From Serratia rhizosphaerae (lineage in GTDB: Bacteria > Pseudomonadota > Gammaproteobacteria > Enterobacterales > Enterobacteriaceae): a stretch of 64,000 nt of DNA. Within the stretch, counting starts at the first letter, position 1. Each line of letters begins with the position of its first letter. The DNA is taken from assembly GCF_009817885.1 (NCBI RefSeq), contig NZ_CP041764.1, positions 992,001 through 1,056,000 on the forward strand, read 5' to 3'. This document shows positions 34,528 to 43,904 of the stretch, piece after piece. A program made the position numbers and the translations under genes. The notes beneath the pieces were generated by a model. It did not search any database. It saw only the letters and a list, made by a program, of their open reading frames with translations, and was not told the DNA's origin.

Positions 34528-35019
34528 TCAGTCGCGGAAGTTTTTAAACTGGAACGGCTGTCCCAGATTACCACCACGCACCAGCGCCATCACGCTTTGC
34601 AGGTCGTCACGGGATTTCCCGGTCACGCGCACTTCGTCACCCTGAATCTGCGCCTGCACCTTCAGCTTGCTGTCTTTAATCAGCTTGACGATTTTCTTCG
34701 CCAGTTGCGTTTCAATCCCCTGCTTCAGCTTGGCGTCAACGCTGTAGGTTTTGCCGCTGTGCTCAAACTCTTCCGGGATCTCCAGCGCCGCCCCCTCAAT
34801 ACCGCGCTTAGCCAATTTTTCACGCAAAATATCAAGCAGCTGCTGAACCTGAAAATCAGATTCGCTGGAAACTTTGATCGTTTCATTTTTTTCGTTCAGC
34901 TCAAAGCTGGCCGGCACGTTGCGGAAATCCCAGCGGGTGCCCAGATCGCGCGAGGCGTTCTCCACGGCGTTGCGCACTTCTTGCATATCTATTTCGGAAA
35001 CAATGTCGAAAGATGGCAT
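34528..35019 (-). CDS. yajQ: YajQ-family nucleotide-binding protein
   Basis: 163 aa from MPSFDIVSEIDMQEVRNAVE with an AGGAGGAAG ribosome site. Upstream in-frame codons were rejected. The protein is two RNP-like ferredoxin folds. Homologues in Xanthomonas and Pseudomonas bind cyclic di-GMP, and E. coli YajQ binds tRNA and nucleotides. No membrane segments, so cytosolic. Its precise role here is unknown. Confidence 0.95.
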   Translation of the reverse strand: MPSFDIVSEIDMQEVRNAVENASRDLGTRWDFRNVPASFELNEKNETIKVSSESDFQVQQLLDILREKLAKRGIEGAALEIPEEFEHSGKTYSVDAKLKQGIETQLAKKIVKLIKDSKLKVQAQIQGDEVRVTGKSRDDLQSVMALVRGGNLGQPFQFKNFRD

Positions 35020-35266
35020 ACTTCTTCCTCCTGAATGAGAGCCCGAACTGTCAGGCAATTTCGATGGCGTGCATGATACCCGCTTTGCCGATTAAGGCAA
35101 AACTCCGATGTCACGGCAACGCAAACGTCCACGCGCAGGAAAGTCTACAATTTATGGAGTCAGGCCAGCAGTTCGCAAAGCGCGCTCAAGCGCTTTACAT
35201 TGGCCTGCCTCCCCGGCAACACGATAACGGATAACGGCAATATCCCGTTCCCCCCAAGGAGGATGG

Positions 35267-36181
35267 ATGAAAATAACTGTTCTTGGTTGCGGCGCCCTCG
35301 GGCAGCTGTGGCTCTCCCGGCTGTATCAGCAGGGCCATGATGTACAAGGATGGTTACGCGTACCTCAGCCGTTTTGCACCGTCGATATTATTGAAACCGA
35401 TGGCTCCCGCTTCAGTCAGAGCCTGCCCAGCAACGACGCCGAACATTTGCGCAGCAGCGACCTGCTGCTGGTGACGCTCAAAGCTTGGCAAGTCTCCGAT
35501 GCGGTGGCGGCCCTGCTGCCGAAGCTCAGCCCCGCCTGCGCCATCTTGCTGCTGCACAACGGTATGGGTACGCAGGATGAACTGCCGGCCAACACGCAGC
35601 CAATCCTGCAAGGCACCACCACCCACGCCGCGCGTCACGACGGCCATACCATTATTCACGTTGCCGACGGCACCACCCATATCGGCCCGACGTCTCCGGC
35701 TGCGGAGGCGCTCAGCCACCTGGCGGAGGTTCTGCATCAGGCGCTGCCGGACGTCGCCTGGCACAATACGATTACCGCCGCGCTGTGGCGTAAACTGGCG
35801 GTTAACTGCGTGATCAATCCGCTGACCGCGCTGTATGACTGCCGCAACGGCGAGCTGCGCCATTATCCTGAGCAAATCACGCTGATCTGCAGCGAAGTAG
35901 CCGGCGTGATGGCGATGGAGGGACACCACACCACCTGCGAGGGGCTGCAGCAGTATGTGATGCAGGTGATAGAAAGCACGGCGGATAATGTCTCCTCCAT
36001 GCTGCAGGATATTCACGCCCAGCGGCACACCGAGATCGACTATATTACCGGTTATCTGCTGCGGCGCGCCCGCAGCCACGGCATGATGCTGCCGGAAAAC
36101 GCCCGGCTGTTTGATTTGGTTAAGCGAAAGGAAAATGAGTATGAACGTATCGGTGTTGGTCTGCCTGGCGCCTGGAAGTGA
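35267..36181 (+). CDS. panE: 2-dehydropantoate 2-reductase
   Basis: 304 aa (303 in E. coli). The N-terminal Rossmann motif GCGALGQLW (residues 7-15) binds NADPH. The catalytic Lys176 (LWRKLAVNCVINPLTAL) falls at the E. coli number. It reduces ketopantoate to pantoate for coenzyme A synthesis. A strong AAGGAGG ribosome site precedes the ATG. Its last 41 bases overlap yajL, implying coupled translation. Confidence 0.97.
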   Translation: MKITVLGCGALGQLWLSRLYQQGHDVQGWLRVPQPFCTVDIIETDGSRFSQSLPSNDAEHLRSSDLLLVTLKAWQVSDAVAALLPKLSPACAILLLHNGMGTQDELPANTQPILQGTTTHAARHDGHTIIHVADGTTHIGPTSPAAEALSHLAEVLHQALPDVAWHNTITAALWRKLAVNCVINPLTALYDCRNGELRHYPEQITLICSEVAGVMAMEGHHTTCEGLQQYVMQVIESTADNVSSMLQDIHAQRHTEIDYITGYLLRRARSHGMMLPENARLFDLVKRKENEYERIGVGLPGAWK

Positions 36182-36731
36182 AGAAACCGAAGCGGTCACC
36201 GCCATCGATTTACTGGCGCGCGCCGGGATTAAGGTCACCACCGCCAGCGTGGCCGGCGACGGCAGTCTGACCATCGTCTGTTCCCGCGGCGTTAAACTGC
36301 TGGCGGATGCGGCGCTGGTTGAGATCGTCGATGAACCGTTTGACGCTATCGTGTTGCCCGGCGGCCTGCAGGGCGCCGAATGCTTCCGCGACAGCCCGCT
36401 GCTGGTGGAAAAAGTGCGTCAGATGCATCTGCAGGGGAAAATCGTCGCCGCCATCTGCGCCGCGCCGGCGCTGGTGCTGCAACACCACGATCTGTTCCCG
36501 GTCGGTAACATGACCGGCTTCCCCGGTTTGAAACAACATATCCCGCAGGATAAGTGGATGGAGCGCCGGGTGGTATATGACGCGCGCGTCAATCTGCTGA
36601 CCAGCCAGGGGCCGGGTACCGCCATGGAATTCAGCCTGAAGCTGATCGATCTGCTGTTGGGGAAAGCCAAAGCGGCGGAGGTCGCAGCGCAGCTGGTATT
36701 GATCCCAGGCATGTACGACTTCAGTGACTGA
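36141..36731 (+). CDS. yajL: DJ-1/PfpI-family protein deglycase-chaperone YajL
   Basis: 196 aa from MNVSVLVCLAPGSEETEA. The ATG two codons upstream lies too close to the AAAGGA ribosome site, and the chosen start puts the nucleophile Cys106 (AAICAAPA) and Glu15 at their E. coli positions. It has been reported as a chaperone and as a repair enzyme for oxidised or glycated proteins. It overlaps the end of panE and is followed by tandem ERIC elements. Confidence 0.95.
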   Translation: MNVSVLVCLAPGSEETEAVTAIDLLARAGIKVTTASVAGDGSLTIVCSRGVKLLADAALVEIVDEPFDAIVLPGGLQGAECFRDSPLLVEKVRQMHLQGKIVAAICAAPALVLQHHDLFPVGNMTGFPGLKQHIPQDKWMERRVVYDARVNLLTSQGPGTAMEFSLKLIDLLLGKAKAAEVAAQLVLIPGMYDFSD

Positions 36732-36780
36732 ACACTTACTTACGCAATCACTAACGACTCTGAGACTTGGCTGACACAGG

Positions 36781-36904
36781 GAATCCCCGATAGATTTCGC
36801 GTCTCAGCTAGGCGGCAACGGCGCAAATCCCCGGGAGCTGACATCAGTCAGTGACCGGGGTGCGCGCCGGCAGCCAACAACGCTGAGGCACGAAAGATGA
36901 AGGG
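36781..36904. repeat. ERIC element, copy 1
   Basis: A 124-bp unit with the ERIC core. Its centre reads AATCCCCGGGAGCTGACATC then AGTCAGTGACCGGGGTGCG, matching in layout the classical ERIC segment, with GCAGCCAACAACGC near the 3' side and ATCCCC / GGGGAT ends. CCCCGG (36829-36834) pairs with CCGGGG (36855-36860). Non-coding. It lies between convergent yajL and thiI. Confidence 0.9.
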
Positions 36905-37028
36905 GGATCCCCGATAGATTTCACGTCTCAGCTAGGCGGCAACGGCGCAAATCCCCGGGAGCTGACATCAGTCAGTGACCGGGGTGCGCGCCGGCAGCCA
37001 ACAACGCTGAGGCGCGAAAGATGAAGGG
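36905..37028. repeat. ERIC element, copy 2
   Basis: A direct tandem copy of the preceding unit, period 124 bp, differing at only three positions that I can see (one near the start, one at 36923, one at 37013 relative to copy 1). It ends 2 bp before the thiI stop codon, so thiI mRNA passes straight into this structured repeat. Confidence 0.9.
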
Positions 37029-37030
37029 GA

Positions 37031-38479
37031 TTAAGGGCGATACACTTTAATATTGGTATACCCCTGCTCCAGCAGATACAGCGCCTGCAGACGGCTCATC
37101 ACGCCGCGTTCACAATACAGCAGGTAGGTTTTGCTCTGATCCAGATCGCCGAACTGGGTGCCCAGCTTGTAGAACGGCAGCGGTTTCACCTCAACCTGCT
37201 CCAACTGCAGCGGCTTTTCGTCCTGCTCGTCCACCGAGCGGATATCCAGAATCACCTGATCGGCATTGAATGCCGCCACGGTTTCCACTTCCGTGACCTG
37301 CTCCTGGGTTTCGCTGGCGATGGTGCGGATATCCACGTTGCGCGCTTCGCGCACGACCCGCTCGAGGATCTCGAAATCGAAGTTGCCTTCTTCTTCTTCG
37401 ATCTTCGCCTTCACCGCTTTTACCGTCGGGCTCTTGGAGATCACCCCGCAATATTCCGGCATGGTTTTGGCAAAATCTTCGGTGCCGATCTGCCGCGCCA
37501 CGTTGATGATGTGCTCTTTATCGTGGGAAATCAGCGGACGCAGGATCAGCGTATCCGACGCGTTGTCGATCAGACGCAGGTTGGTCAGCGTCTGGCTGGA
37601 TACCTGCCCCAAGGCTTCGCCGGTGACCAGCGCCTGCACGCCATAGCGCTCCGCCACTTTGGAGGCGGCGCGTACCATCATACGCTTGAGCACCACGCCC
37701 ATCTGGCCGTCGTCGACTTTTTCCAGAATTTCGCCCACCACCGGCTCAAAATCGATCGCCACAAAACGCACCTTGTGCGAGCTGCCGAAGCGGTTCCACA
37801 GATAATGCGCCACCTGCTTGACGCCGATCTCATGCGCGGCGCCGCCCAGGTTGAAGAAGCAGTAGTGCACCCGGCAGCCGCGACGCATCAGCATATAGCT
37901 GGAAACGCCGGAGTCAAAACCGCCGGAGATCAGCGACATCACGTCTTCCTGGGTACCGATCGGGTAGCCGCCGATACCTTCGCGGCGCGCTTTCACCATC
38001 ATCAGTTTGTCATCTTCAATCTCAAGATTGACGGTCACCTGCGGATGGTTCAGTTTGACCCGCGCGCTCTCGATATGCTGATTCAGGCCGCCGCCGACGT
38101 AGCGTTCCACGTCCTGCGAACTGAAGTCCTGCTTGCCGCGGCGCTTCACGCGCACGCAGAAGGTCTTGCCTTCCAGCCGTTCGCGATAGGTTTCCAGCGT
38201 CTGCTCGAAGATATGGTGGATATCGCTGTAGGCGCGGTCTTCCACTTCCAGAATATGGTGGATGCCGGGGATGCGCGTCAGCGCGTCGGCGATCGCCGGA
38301 CGCTGGTTTTCATCTTTGGCGCGGACTTCAATAAAGTCCCAGTGCCGGACCACCGCCAGGTTTTCATCATACTGCTTCAGGACATTACGAATGTTGGTGG
38401 TAAGAATCTTTATGAAGCGCAAGCGCACAGATTGACTCTTGATGGTGATTTCCGGGAACAATTTAATGATAAACTTCAT
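37031..38479 (-). CDS. thiI: tRNA 4-thiouridine synthase / thiazole sulfur carrier ThiI
   Basis: 482 aa, as in E. coli. Domains in order: N-terminal ferredoxin-like plus THUMP (about 1-165), adenylating PP-loop domain with SGGFDSGVSSY (about 185-195), and a C-terminal rhodanese domain. The catalytic Cys in MPEYCGVISK and the persulfide Cys456 in LLYCERGVMS are present. It makes s4U8 in tRNA and transfers sulfur for the thiamine thiazole. Divergent from xseB. Confidence 0.98.
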   Translation of the reverse strand: MKFIIKLFPEITIKSQSVRLRFIKILTTNIRNVLKQYDENLAVVRHWDFIEVRAKDENQRPAIADALTRIPGIHHILEVEDRAYSDIHHIFEQTLETYRERLEGKTFCVRVKRRGKQDFSSQDVERYVGGGLNQHIESARVKLNHPQVTVNLEIEDDKLMMVKARREGIGGYPIGTQEDVMSLISGGFDSGVSSYMLMRRGCRVHYCFFNLGGAAHEIGVKQVAHYLWNRFGSSHKVRFVAIDFEPVVGEILEKVDDGQMGVVLKRMMVRAASKVAERYGVQALVTGEALGQVSSQTLTNLRLIDNASDTLILRPLISHDKEHIINVARQIGTEDFAKTMPEYCGVISKSPTVKAVKAKIEEEEGNFDFEILERVVREARNVDIRTIASETQEQVTEVETVAAFNADQVILDIRSVDEQDEKPLQLEQVEVKPLPFYKLGTQFGDLDQSKTYLLYCERGVMSRLQALYLLEQGYTNIKVYRP

Positions 38480-38639
38480 GGCGGTCTTTATGGTCAGATA
38501 AAATTAACGGGGCGCAGTATATCACTTTCTGATGAAGCTCTGCGCACAAAACCACACGAGCACGCCATGATTTGCTAATCAAGATCCGCTAGGATAGGCT
38601 CTGGCCCCTCGGTTCACCTGATGACGTAACAAGAAAATT

Positions 38640-38906
38640 ATGCCGAAAAAACCCGCACAATCAGACAGTACAGAGCAAAATGTCAGTTTTGAACACTCCC
38701 TGACCGAACTGGAAAGCATTGTGACACGCCTGGAAGCGGGCGAATTGCCGCTGGAAGAGGCGCTCAGCGAATTTGAGCGCGGCGTGCAGCTGGCGCGTCA
38801 GGGTCAGCAAAAACTGCAGCAGGCGGAACAGCGCGTGCAAATTCTGCTGAACGACAGCGACGACGACGATGCCGCATTAACGCCCTTTACCCCGAACGCC
38901 GAGTAA
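38640..38906 (+). CDS. xseB: Exodeoxyribonuclease VII small subunit
   Basis: 88 aa, a small helical protein with the conserved FEHSLTELESIVTRLEAGEL start and LEEALSEFERGVQL. It binds XseA to form the single-strand exonuclease VII. The C-terminus is acidic (NDSDDDDAALT). First gene of xseB-ispA-dxs, with a 6-bp gap to ispA. Confidence 0.96.
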   Translation: MPKKPAQSDSTEQNVSFEHSLTELESIVTRLEAGELPLEEALSEFERGVQLARQGQQKLQQAEQRVQILLNDSDDDDAALTPFTPNAE

Positions 38907-38912
38907 TGATTG

Positions 38913-39815
38913 ATGTCTGACTTCAACAGCCAGCTACAGAGCTATCGTCAGCGCGCCGATCGCGCACTGCTGGACTTTATCGCCCCGCTGCCGTTTAACG
39001 ACGGCCGGTTGGTGGCTGCCATGCGCTATGGCGCCCTGCTGGGCGGTAAGCGTCTGCGCCCGTTCCTGGTGTATGCCACCGGCGAGATGTTCGGCGTGCC
39101 GTCGGGCAACCTCGATGCGCCGGCGGCGGCGGTAGAATGCATCCACGCCTATTCTTTGATCCATGACGATCTGCCGGCGATGGACGACGACGACCTGCGC
39201 CGTGGCCAGCCTACCTGCCACCTCAAATTTGATGAAGCCAGTGCGATTCTGGCCGGCGATGCGCTGCAGACGCTGGCCTTCTCCATTCTGGCCGATGCCG
39301 AGATGCCGGATGTCGCAATGCGCGACCGCCTGGCGATGGTGTCGGAACTGGCCGGCGCCAGCGGCGTGGCCGGCATGTGTGGCGGTCAGGCCTTGGATCT
39401 TGCTGCAGAAGACCGTCAGATTAATCTGGAAGAACTGGAGCAAATTCACCGCCACAAAACCGGTGCACTGATCCGCTCAGCCGTGCGTCTGGGCGCGCTG
39501 GCGGCGGGCGAGCCGGGGCGTGCGGCGCTGGCCGAACTGGATCGCTACGCGGCGGCCATCGGCCTGGCGTTTCAGGTTCAGGATGACATTCTCGACGTCA
39601 TCGGCGACACTGCAAAAATAGGAAAACGCCAAGGCGCCGATCAGCAACACGGAAAAAGCACCTATCCCGCGCTGCTGGGCCTGGACAATGCCAGGGCCAA
39701 AGCCCGGGATCTGTATCAGGAAGCCTTGAGCGCTCTGGATACGCTGGCGGCGCAATCATACAACACCGCATCATTGCGCGCGTTGGCCAGCTTTATTATT
39801 GAACGCGACAATTAA
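38913..39815 (+). CDS. ispA: Farnesyl diphosphate synthase
   Basis: 300 aa from the ATG giving MSDFNSQLQSYRQRADRALL. A TTG one codon upstream was rejected. Both aspartate-rich motifs are present: HDDLPAMDDDDLRRG (first) and QVQDDILDVIGD (second). It condenses IPP with DMAPP and GPP to farnesyl-PP in the cytosol. The product feeds heme O, quinones and undecaprenyl-PP. It lies between xseB and dxs. Confidence 0.97.
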   Translation: MSDFNSQLQSYRQRADRALLDFIAPLPFNDGRLVAAMRYGALLGGKRLRPFLVYATGEMFGVPSGNLDAPAAAVECIHAYSLIHDDLPAMDDDDLRRGQPTCHLKFDEASAILAGDALQTLAFSILADAEMPDVAMRDRLAMVSELAGASGVAGMCGGQALDLAAEDRQINLEELEQIHRHKTGALIRSAVRLGALAAGEPGRAALAELDRYAAAIGLAFQVQDDILDVIGDTAKIGKRQGADQQHGKSTYPALLGLDNARAKARDLYQEALSALDTLAAQSYNTASLRALASFIIERDN

Positions 39816-39900
39816 CGTGTGACGTTATCGCCATTTAACGCCGCCGCGGCCCCGACGCTGCGGCCGTTGCGCGATGGCATACCTCTGATATGAGTATCGA

Positions 39901-41766
39901 ATGAGTCTTGATATAGCCAAATACCCGACGCTGGCGCTGGCGGAAAACCCCGAGGAACTCCGCTCGCTGCCAAAAGAAAGCCTGCCGAAGCTGTGTGATG
40001 AGCTGCGGCAATATCTGCTGGACAGCGTCAGCCGCTCAAGCGGCCACTTTGCTTCCGGGCTGGGTACCGTCGAACTGACGGTGGCATTGCACTACGTTTA
40101 CCACACGCCGTTCGACCATCTGGTGTGGGACGTCGGCCATCAGGCCTACCCACATAAAATTCTGACCGGACGCCGCGACCGCATTTCAACCATTCGGCAA
40201 AAAAATGGCCTGCACCCTTTCCCGTGGCGCGATGAGAGTGAATACGACGTCTTGTCCGTCGGCCACTCCTCCACCTCGATCAGCGCCGGCCTCGGCATGG
40301 CGGTGGCGGCGGAGCGCGAAGGCAAAGGCCGCCGCACCGTCTGCGTGATCGGCGACGGCGCCATCACCGCCGGCATGGCGTTCGAAGCCATGAACCACGC
40401 CGGCGATATCGATCCGGACATGCTGGTGATCCTGAACGACAACGAAATGTCGATTTCCGAGAACGTCGGCGCGCTTAATAACCATCTGGCGCAGCTATTG
40501 TCCGGCAAGCTCTACTCCACGCTGCGCGAGGGCGGCAAGAAGGTGTTGTCCGGCCTGCCGCCGATCAAAGAGCTGGTCAAACGCACCGAAGAGCATCTCA
40601 AAGGGATGGTGGTGCCGGGCACGCTGTTCGAGGAGCTGGGCTTCAACTATATCGGCCCGGTCGACGGCCACGACGTGCAGGCGCTGGCTACGACGTTGAA
40701 GAACATGCGCGATCTGAAAGGGCCGCAGCTGCTGCATATCATGACCAAAAAGGGGCGCGGCTATGCCCCGGCGGAAAAAGATCCGATCAGCTTCCACGCG
40801 GTGCCAAAATTCGATCCGGCCAGCGGCACGCTGCCGAAAAGCGCCGGCGGCCTGCCGACCTATTCCAAGATCTTCGGCGAGTGGCTGTGTGAAACCGCCG
40901 CCAAAGACGACAAACTGATGGCAATTACCCCGGCAATGCGCGAAGGCTCCGGCATGGTGCAGTTCTCACGCGACTATCCGCAGCAGTATTTTGACGTCGC
41001 CATCGCCGAACAGCACGCGGTCACCTTTGCCGCCGGCCTGGCGATCGGCGGCTACAAGCCGGTGGTAGCCATCTACTCCACTTTCCTGCAGCGCGCTTAC
41101 GATCAGGTGATCCACGATGTGGCGATCCAGAAGCTTCCGGTGCTGTTCGCCATCGACCGTGGCGGCATCGTCGGCGCCGACGGCCAGACCCACCAAGGAG
41201 CGTTCGATCTCTCCTTCCTGCGCTGCATCCCCAATATGGTGATCATGACGCCAAGCGATGAGAATGAGTGCCGCCAGATGCTGTACACCGGCTACCACTA
41301 TCAGGACGGCCCGAGCGCGGTGCGCTATCCGCGCGGCAGCGGTACCGGCGCCGCTCAGGAACCGCTGACGTCACTGCCGATCGGCAAAGGCATCGTACGC
41401 CGTGAAGGGGAAAAGGTTGCCATTCTCAACTTCGGCACCCTGATGCCGGAAGCGCAGCTGGCCGCCGAGGCGTTAAACGCCACGCTGGTGGATATGCGCT
41501 TCGTGAAGCCGCTGGATGAGGAGCTGGTGCTGGAGATGGCCGCCAGCCATGAGCTGCTGGTCACGCTGGAAGAAAACGCCATTATGGGCGGTGCCGGCAG
41601 CGGCGTAAACGAGCTGCTGATGGCGAAACGCCGTCTGGTGCCGGTATTGAATCTCGGCCTGCCGGACAGCTTTGTCCCGCAGGGCAGCCAAGAGGAGATC
41701 CGCAGCGACCTCGGCCTGGACGCCGCCGGTATCCAACGTCAGATAGAAGACTGGCTGGCTGAATAA
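39901..41766 (+). CDS. dxs: 1-deoxy-D-xylulose-5-phosphate synthase
   Basis: 621 aa (620 in E. coli). The thiamine-diphosphate motif begins at GDGAITAGMAFEAMNHAG and ends with NDNEMSISEN. The catalytic His of the N-terminal part is in SGHFASGLG, and the pyrimidine-binding Glu in AIAEQHAVTFAAG. It condenses pyruvate and glyceraldehyde 3-phosphate, the first step of the MEP pathway and a source for thiamine and pyridoxal. The 85 bp after ispA hold no visible terminator. Confidence 0.98.
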   Translation: MSLDIAKYPTLALAENPEELRSLPKESLPKLCDELRQYLLDSVSRSSGHFASGLGTVELTVALHYVYHTPFDHLVWDVGHQAYPHKILTGRRDRISTIRQKNGLHPFPWRDESEYDVLSVGHSSTSISAGLGMAVAAEREGKGRRTVCVIGDGAITAGMAFEAMNHAGDIDPDMLVILNDNEMSISENVGALNNHLAQLLSGKLYSTLREGGKKVLSGLPPIKELVKRTEEHLKGMVVPGTLFEELGFNYIGPVDGHDVQALATTLKNMRDLKGPQLLHIMTKKGRGYAPAEKDPISFHAVPKFDPASGTLPKSAGGLPTYSKIFGEWLCETAAKDDKLMAITPAMREGSGMVQFSRDYPQQYFDVAIAEQHAVTFAAGLAIGGYKPVVAIYSTFLQRAYDQVIHDVAIQKLPVLFAIDRGGIVGADGQTHQGAFDLSFLRCIPNMVIMTPSDENECRQMLYTGYHYQDGPSAVRYPRGSGTGAAQEPLTSLPIGKGIVRREGEKVAILNFGTLMPEAQLAAEALNATLVDMRFVKPLDEELVLEMAASHELLVTLEENAIMGGAGSGVNELLMAKRRLVPVLNLGLPDSFVPQGSQEEIRSDLGLDAAGIQRQIEDWLAE

Positions 41767-41772
41767 TCAATA

Positions 41773-41800
41773 AAGGGCGCCGCAAGGCGCCCTTGTTTTA
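41773..41800. terminator. Terminator between dxs and pgpA
   Basis: Stem AAGGGCGCC / GGCGCCCTT with a GCAA tetraloop, then GTTTTAT on the plus strand and TTTATT on the minus strand. It serves two convergent genes. Confidence 0.88.
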
Positions 41801-41802
41801 TC

Positions 41803-42297
41803 TCAGAACAGAGCGACGGGCCAGTGATGCCCCAGCAGGTAGATCATCCCCGCGGCGATCACGCCGGCGACGATATCGTCGATCATAATGCCCATACCGC
41901 CGTGCACATTGCGGTCAAACCAGCGGATCGGCCAGGGCTTCCACATATCCAGAATGCGAAATAGCACGAAACCAACGGCGACCCAGCGCCAGTCATTCAC
42001 CGGCAGCGCCATCAGTGTGATCCACATACCGACAAACTCATCCCAGACGATACTGCCGTGGTCGTGCACGCGCATGTCTTTCGCCGTCTGGTGGCACAGA
42101 TAGACGCCGATACAGATGCTGAACATCACGATCAGCGAATAAAGCTGCCACGGCAGCTGTATCAGCAGCAGCCAGAACGGAATAGCCGCCAGCGATCCCA
42201 TCGTACCCGGCACCACCGGCGACAGTCCGCTGCCGAAACCGGTCGCCAGCAGATGCCAGGGGTTGCTCATGCGCAACCGGCGTTTTGCTTCATCCAC
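41803..42297 (-). CDS. pgpA: Phosphatidylglycerophosphatase A
   Basis: 164 aa if started at the GTG giving VDEAKRRLRMSNPWHLLATG. This start has AGGGAAA upstream and lies 10 bp after the thiL stop. An internal ATG (MSNPWH) is the alternative. Conserved PgpA segments GSGLSPVVPGTMGSLAAIP, IVWDEFVGMW and VHGGMGIMIDDIVAGV are intact, with three to four membrane helices. It dephosphorylates phosphatidylglycerophosphate to phosphatidylglycerol in the inner membrane. Confidence 0.93.
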   Translation of the reverse strand: MDEAKRRLRMSNPWHLLATGFGSGLSPVVPGTMGSLAAIPFWLLLIQLPWQLYSLIVMFSICIGVYLCHQTAKDMRVHDHGSIVWDEFVGMWITLMALPVNDWRWVAVGFVLFRILDMWKPWPIRWFDRNVHGGMGIMIDDIVAGVIAAGMIYLLGHHWPVALF

Positions 42298-42307
42298 GCG
42301 GATTTCC

Positions 42308-43285
42308 CTATTTGCTGCTGAAATGGTCGAAGCCCCGCCAAGGCAGCTCCACCGCTTCATGATCACGGAAGAATTTGACGCCTTCCGCTTCCGGGCCAAT
42401 CTGACCAATACAGGTGTAGTCGGCGCCCAGATGGCTCAGCGCCACGTCCAGCGCACCGCGGTTGATCTCCGGCACCGTGAAGCACAGTTCGTAATCTTCA
42501 CCGCCGGTTAACGCCCAGCGCAACGCTTGTTCGCTGTCGGTATGCTCGGTCAGCGCCTGCGACAGCGGCAATTCGTCCAGATCGATGCGCGCGCCGCACT
42601 GGCTGGCGGTTAACAGATGCTGTAAATCAGAGATTAAACCATCGGAAATATCGATCGCCGCGCTGGCCAGATCGCGCAACGCCTGCCCCTGCAACACCCG
42701 CGGCTGCGGACGCAGATGACGGGCCAGCAGATAATCGCGCGCCGTCATATCATCCACCGCCAACCGCTGTTGCAGCAACGCCAGCCCGGCGGCGCTGTCG
42801 CCCAGCGTACCGGTCACATAGATCCAGTCGCCGATACGCGCGCCGTCGCGGCGTAAAGCCCGCCCCGCCGGCACCAGGCCGTTGATGGTCAGGGTCATGC
42901 TGAGCGGCCCGCGGGTGGTATCACCGCCGATCAGCTGCATGCCGTAGTAATTCAGCTGTTCGAACAGGGCATCGCTAAAGGCTTTCAGCCACGCTTCATC
43001 CACCTCCGGCAGCGTCAGGGCCAGCGACAACCAGGCCGGATCCGCGCCCATGGCGGCCAGATCGCTCAGGTTTACCGCCAGGGCTTTGTAACCGAGATCG
43101 CCCGGATCGATATCCGGCAGGAAGTGCACCCCGGCAACCAGGGTATCGGTGCTGATGGCTAAAAGCTGTTTTTCTGCCACTGTCAGGAGTGCGCAGTCAT
43201 CTCCAATGCCCAACTGTACGTCCCGGCGCAAACTCTTGAACCGGTCAAAATAGCGGGCAATAAGGTCAAATTCGCCGCATGCCAT
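42308..43285 (-). CDS. thiL: Thiamine-monophosphate kinase
   Basis: 325 aa from MACGEFDLIARYFDRF, the same length as in E. coli. The upstream in-frame extension was rejected. Metal and ATP ligands of the PurM-like fold are visible in LGIGDDCALL, AVNLSDLAAMGA and GGDTTRGPL. It phosphorylates thiamine monophosphate to the active diphosphate. It follows nusB by 182 bp with a hairpin between, so it may also have its own promoter. Confidence 0.97.
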   Translation of the reverse strand: MACGEFDLIARYFDRFKSLRRDVQLGIGDDCALLTVAEKQLLAISTDTLVAGVHFLPDIDPGDLGYKALAVNLSDLAAMGADPAWLSLALTLPEVDEAWLKAFSDALFEQLNYYGMQLIGGDTTRGPLSMTLTINGLVPAGRALRRDGARIGDWIYVTGTLGDSAAGLALLQQRLAVDDMTARDYLLARHLRPQPRVLQGQALRDLASAAIDISDGLISDLQHLLTASQCGARIDLDELPLSQALTEHTDSEQALRWALTGGEDYELCFTVPEINRGALDVALSHLGADYTCIGQIGPEAEGVKFFRDHEAVELPWRGFDHFSSK

Positions 43286-43434
43286 GGTAAATATTCCAAT
43301 AAAGAATCGCTGTGCTGACAAGCCGGCTCGCAGCAATATGTTCAGCGGCCAGGGCCTGCAGCCCGTGGTTAGCAAATGATTTTTATGGGCGTGAGATATG
43401 CCCTAACGTGCAATGACAGTGTTGAACAAACGCC

Positions 43435-43460
43435 GAAATAAAATGGGCCGCAGAGCGGCC
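43435..43460 (-). terminator. Terminator-like hairpin after nusB
   Basis: On the minus strand GGCCGC TCT GCGGCC is followed by CATTTTATTT. It begins 8 bp beyond the nusB stop and would limit read-through into thiL. Confidence 0.65.
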
Positions 43461-43467
43461 ACATCAT

Positions 43468-43884
43468 TTATTTTTTCTTGCGGATGTGAGGCGCCGCTTT
43501 ATCCAGCACGCCGTTCACAAATTTGTGACTATCTTCGGCGCCGAACACTTTCGCCAGTTCGATCGCTTCGTTAATTGCCACTTTGTAAGGGACATCTTCA
43601 CGCATTTTCAGCTCAAACAGCGCCACGCGCAGAATGGCTTTTTCCACCTGGCCCAGCTCTTCCAGCTGGCGAGACAGGTAAGGCGTCATCAGCGCGTCCA
43701 ACGTACCCGCATTCATCGCCACGCCGGACAGCAGCTCGCGAAAATAGGCGACGTCAACGTCTTTGACGTCCTGCTCCGTCAGGAACTGTAATTCAACATC
43801 GGCAATGTCGTTTTTAGACAACTGCCAAGAGTAAAGCGCTTGAACAGCGCACTCACGAGCGCGGCGACGAGCAGCAGGTTTCAC
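43468..43884 (-). CDS. nusB: Transcription antitermination factor NusB
   Basis: 138 aa (139 in E. coli), an all-helical fold starting with MKPAARRRARECAVQALYSWQ, whose Arg-rich helix binds boxA RNA. It joins NusE (S10) in rRNA antitermination complexes. It sits directly after ribE with a 20-bp gap, the conserved rib-nus arrangement. Confidence 0.97.
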   Translation of the reverse strand: MKPAARRRARECAVQALYSWQLSKNDIADVELQFLTEQDVKDVDVAYFRELLSGVAMNAGTLDALMTPYLSRQLEELGQVEKAILRVALFELKMREDVPYKVAINEAIELAKVFGAEDSHKFVNGVLDKAAPHIRKKK

Positions 43885-43904
43885 GGAATTCCCCTTAACT
43901 AAAT

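Noticed and set aside
36903..37030. Possible CRISPR-like repeat from the duplicated block
   Set aside because: There are only two units, 124 bp long and directly abutting with no spacers. The core matches the ERIC layout.
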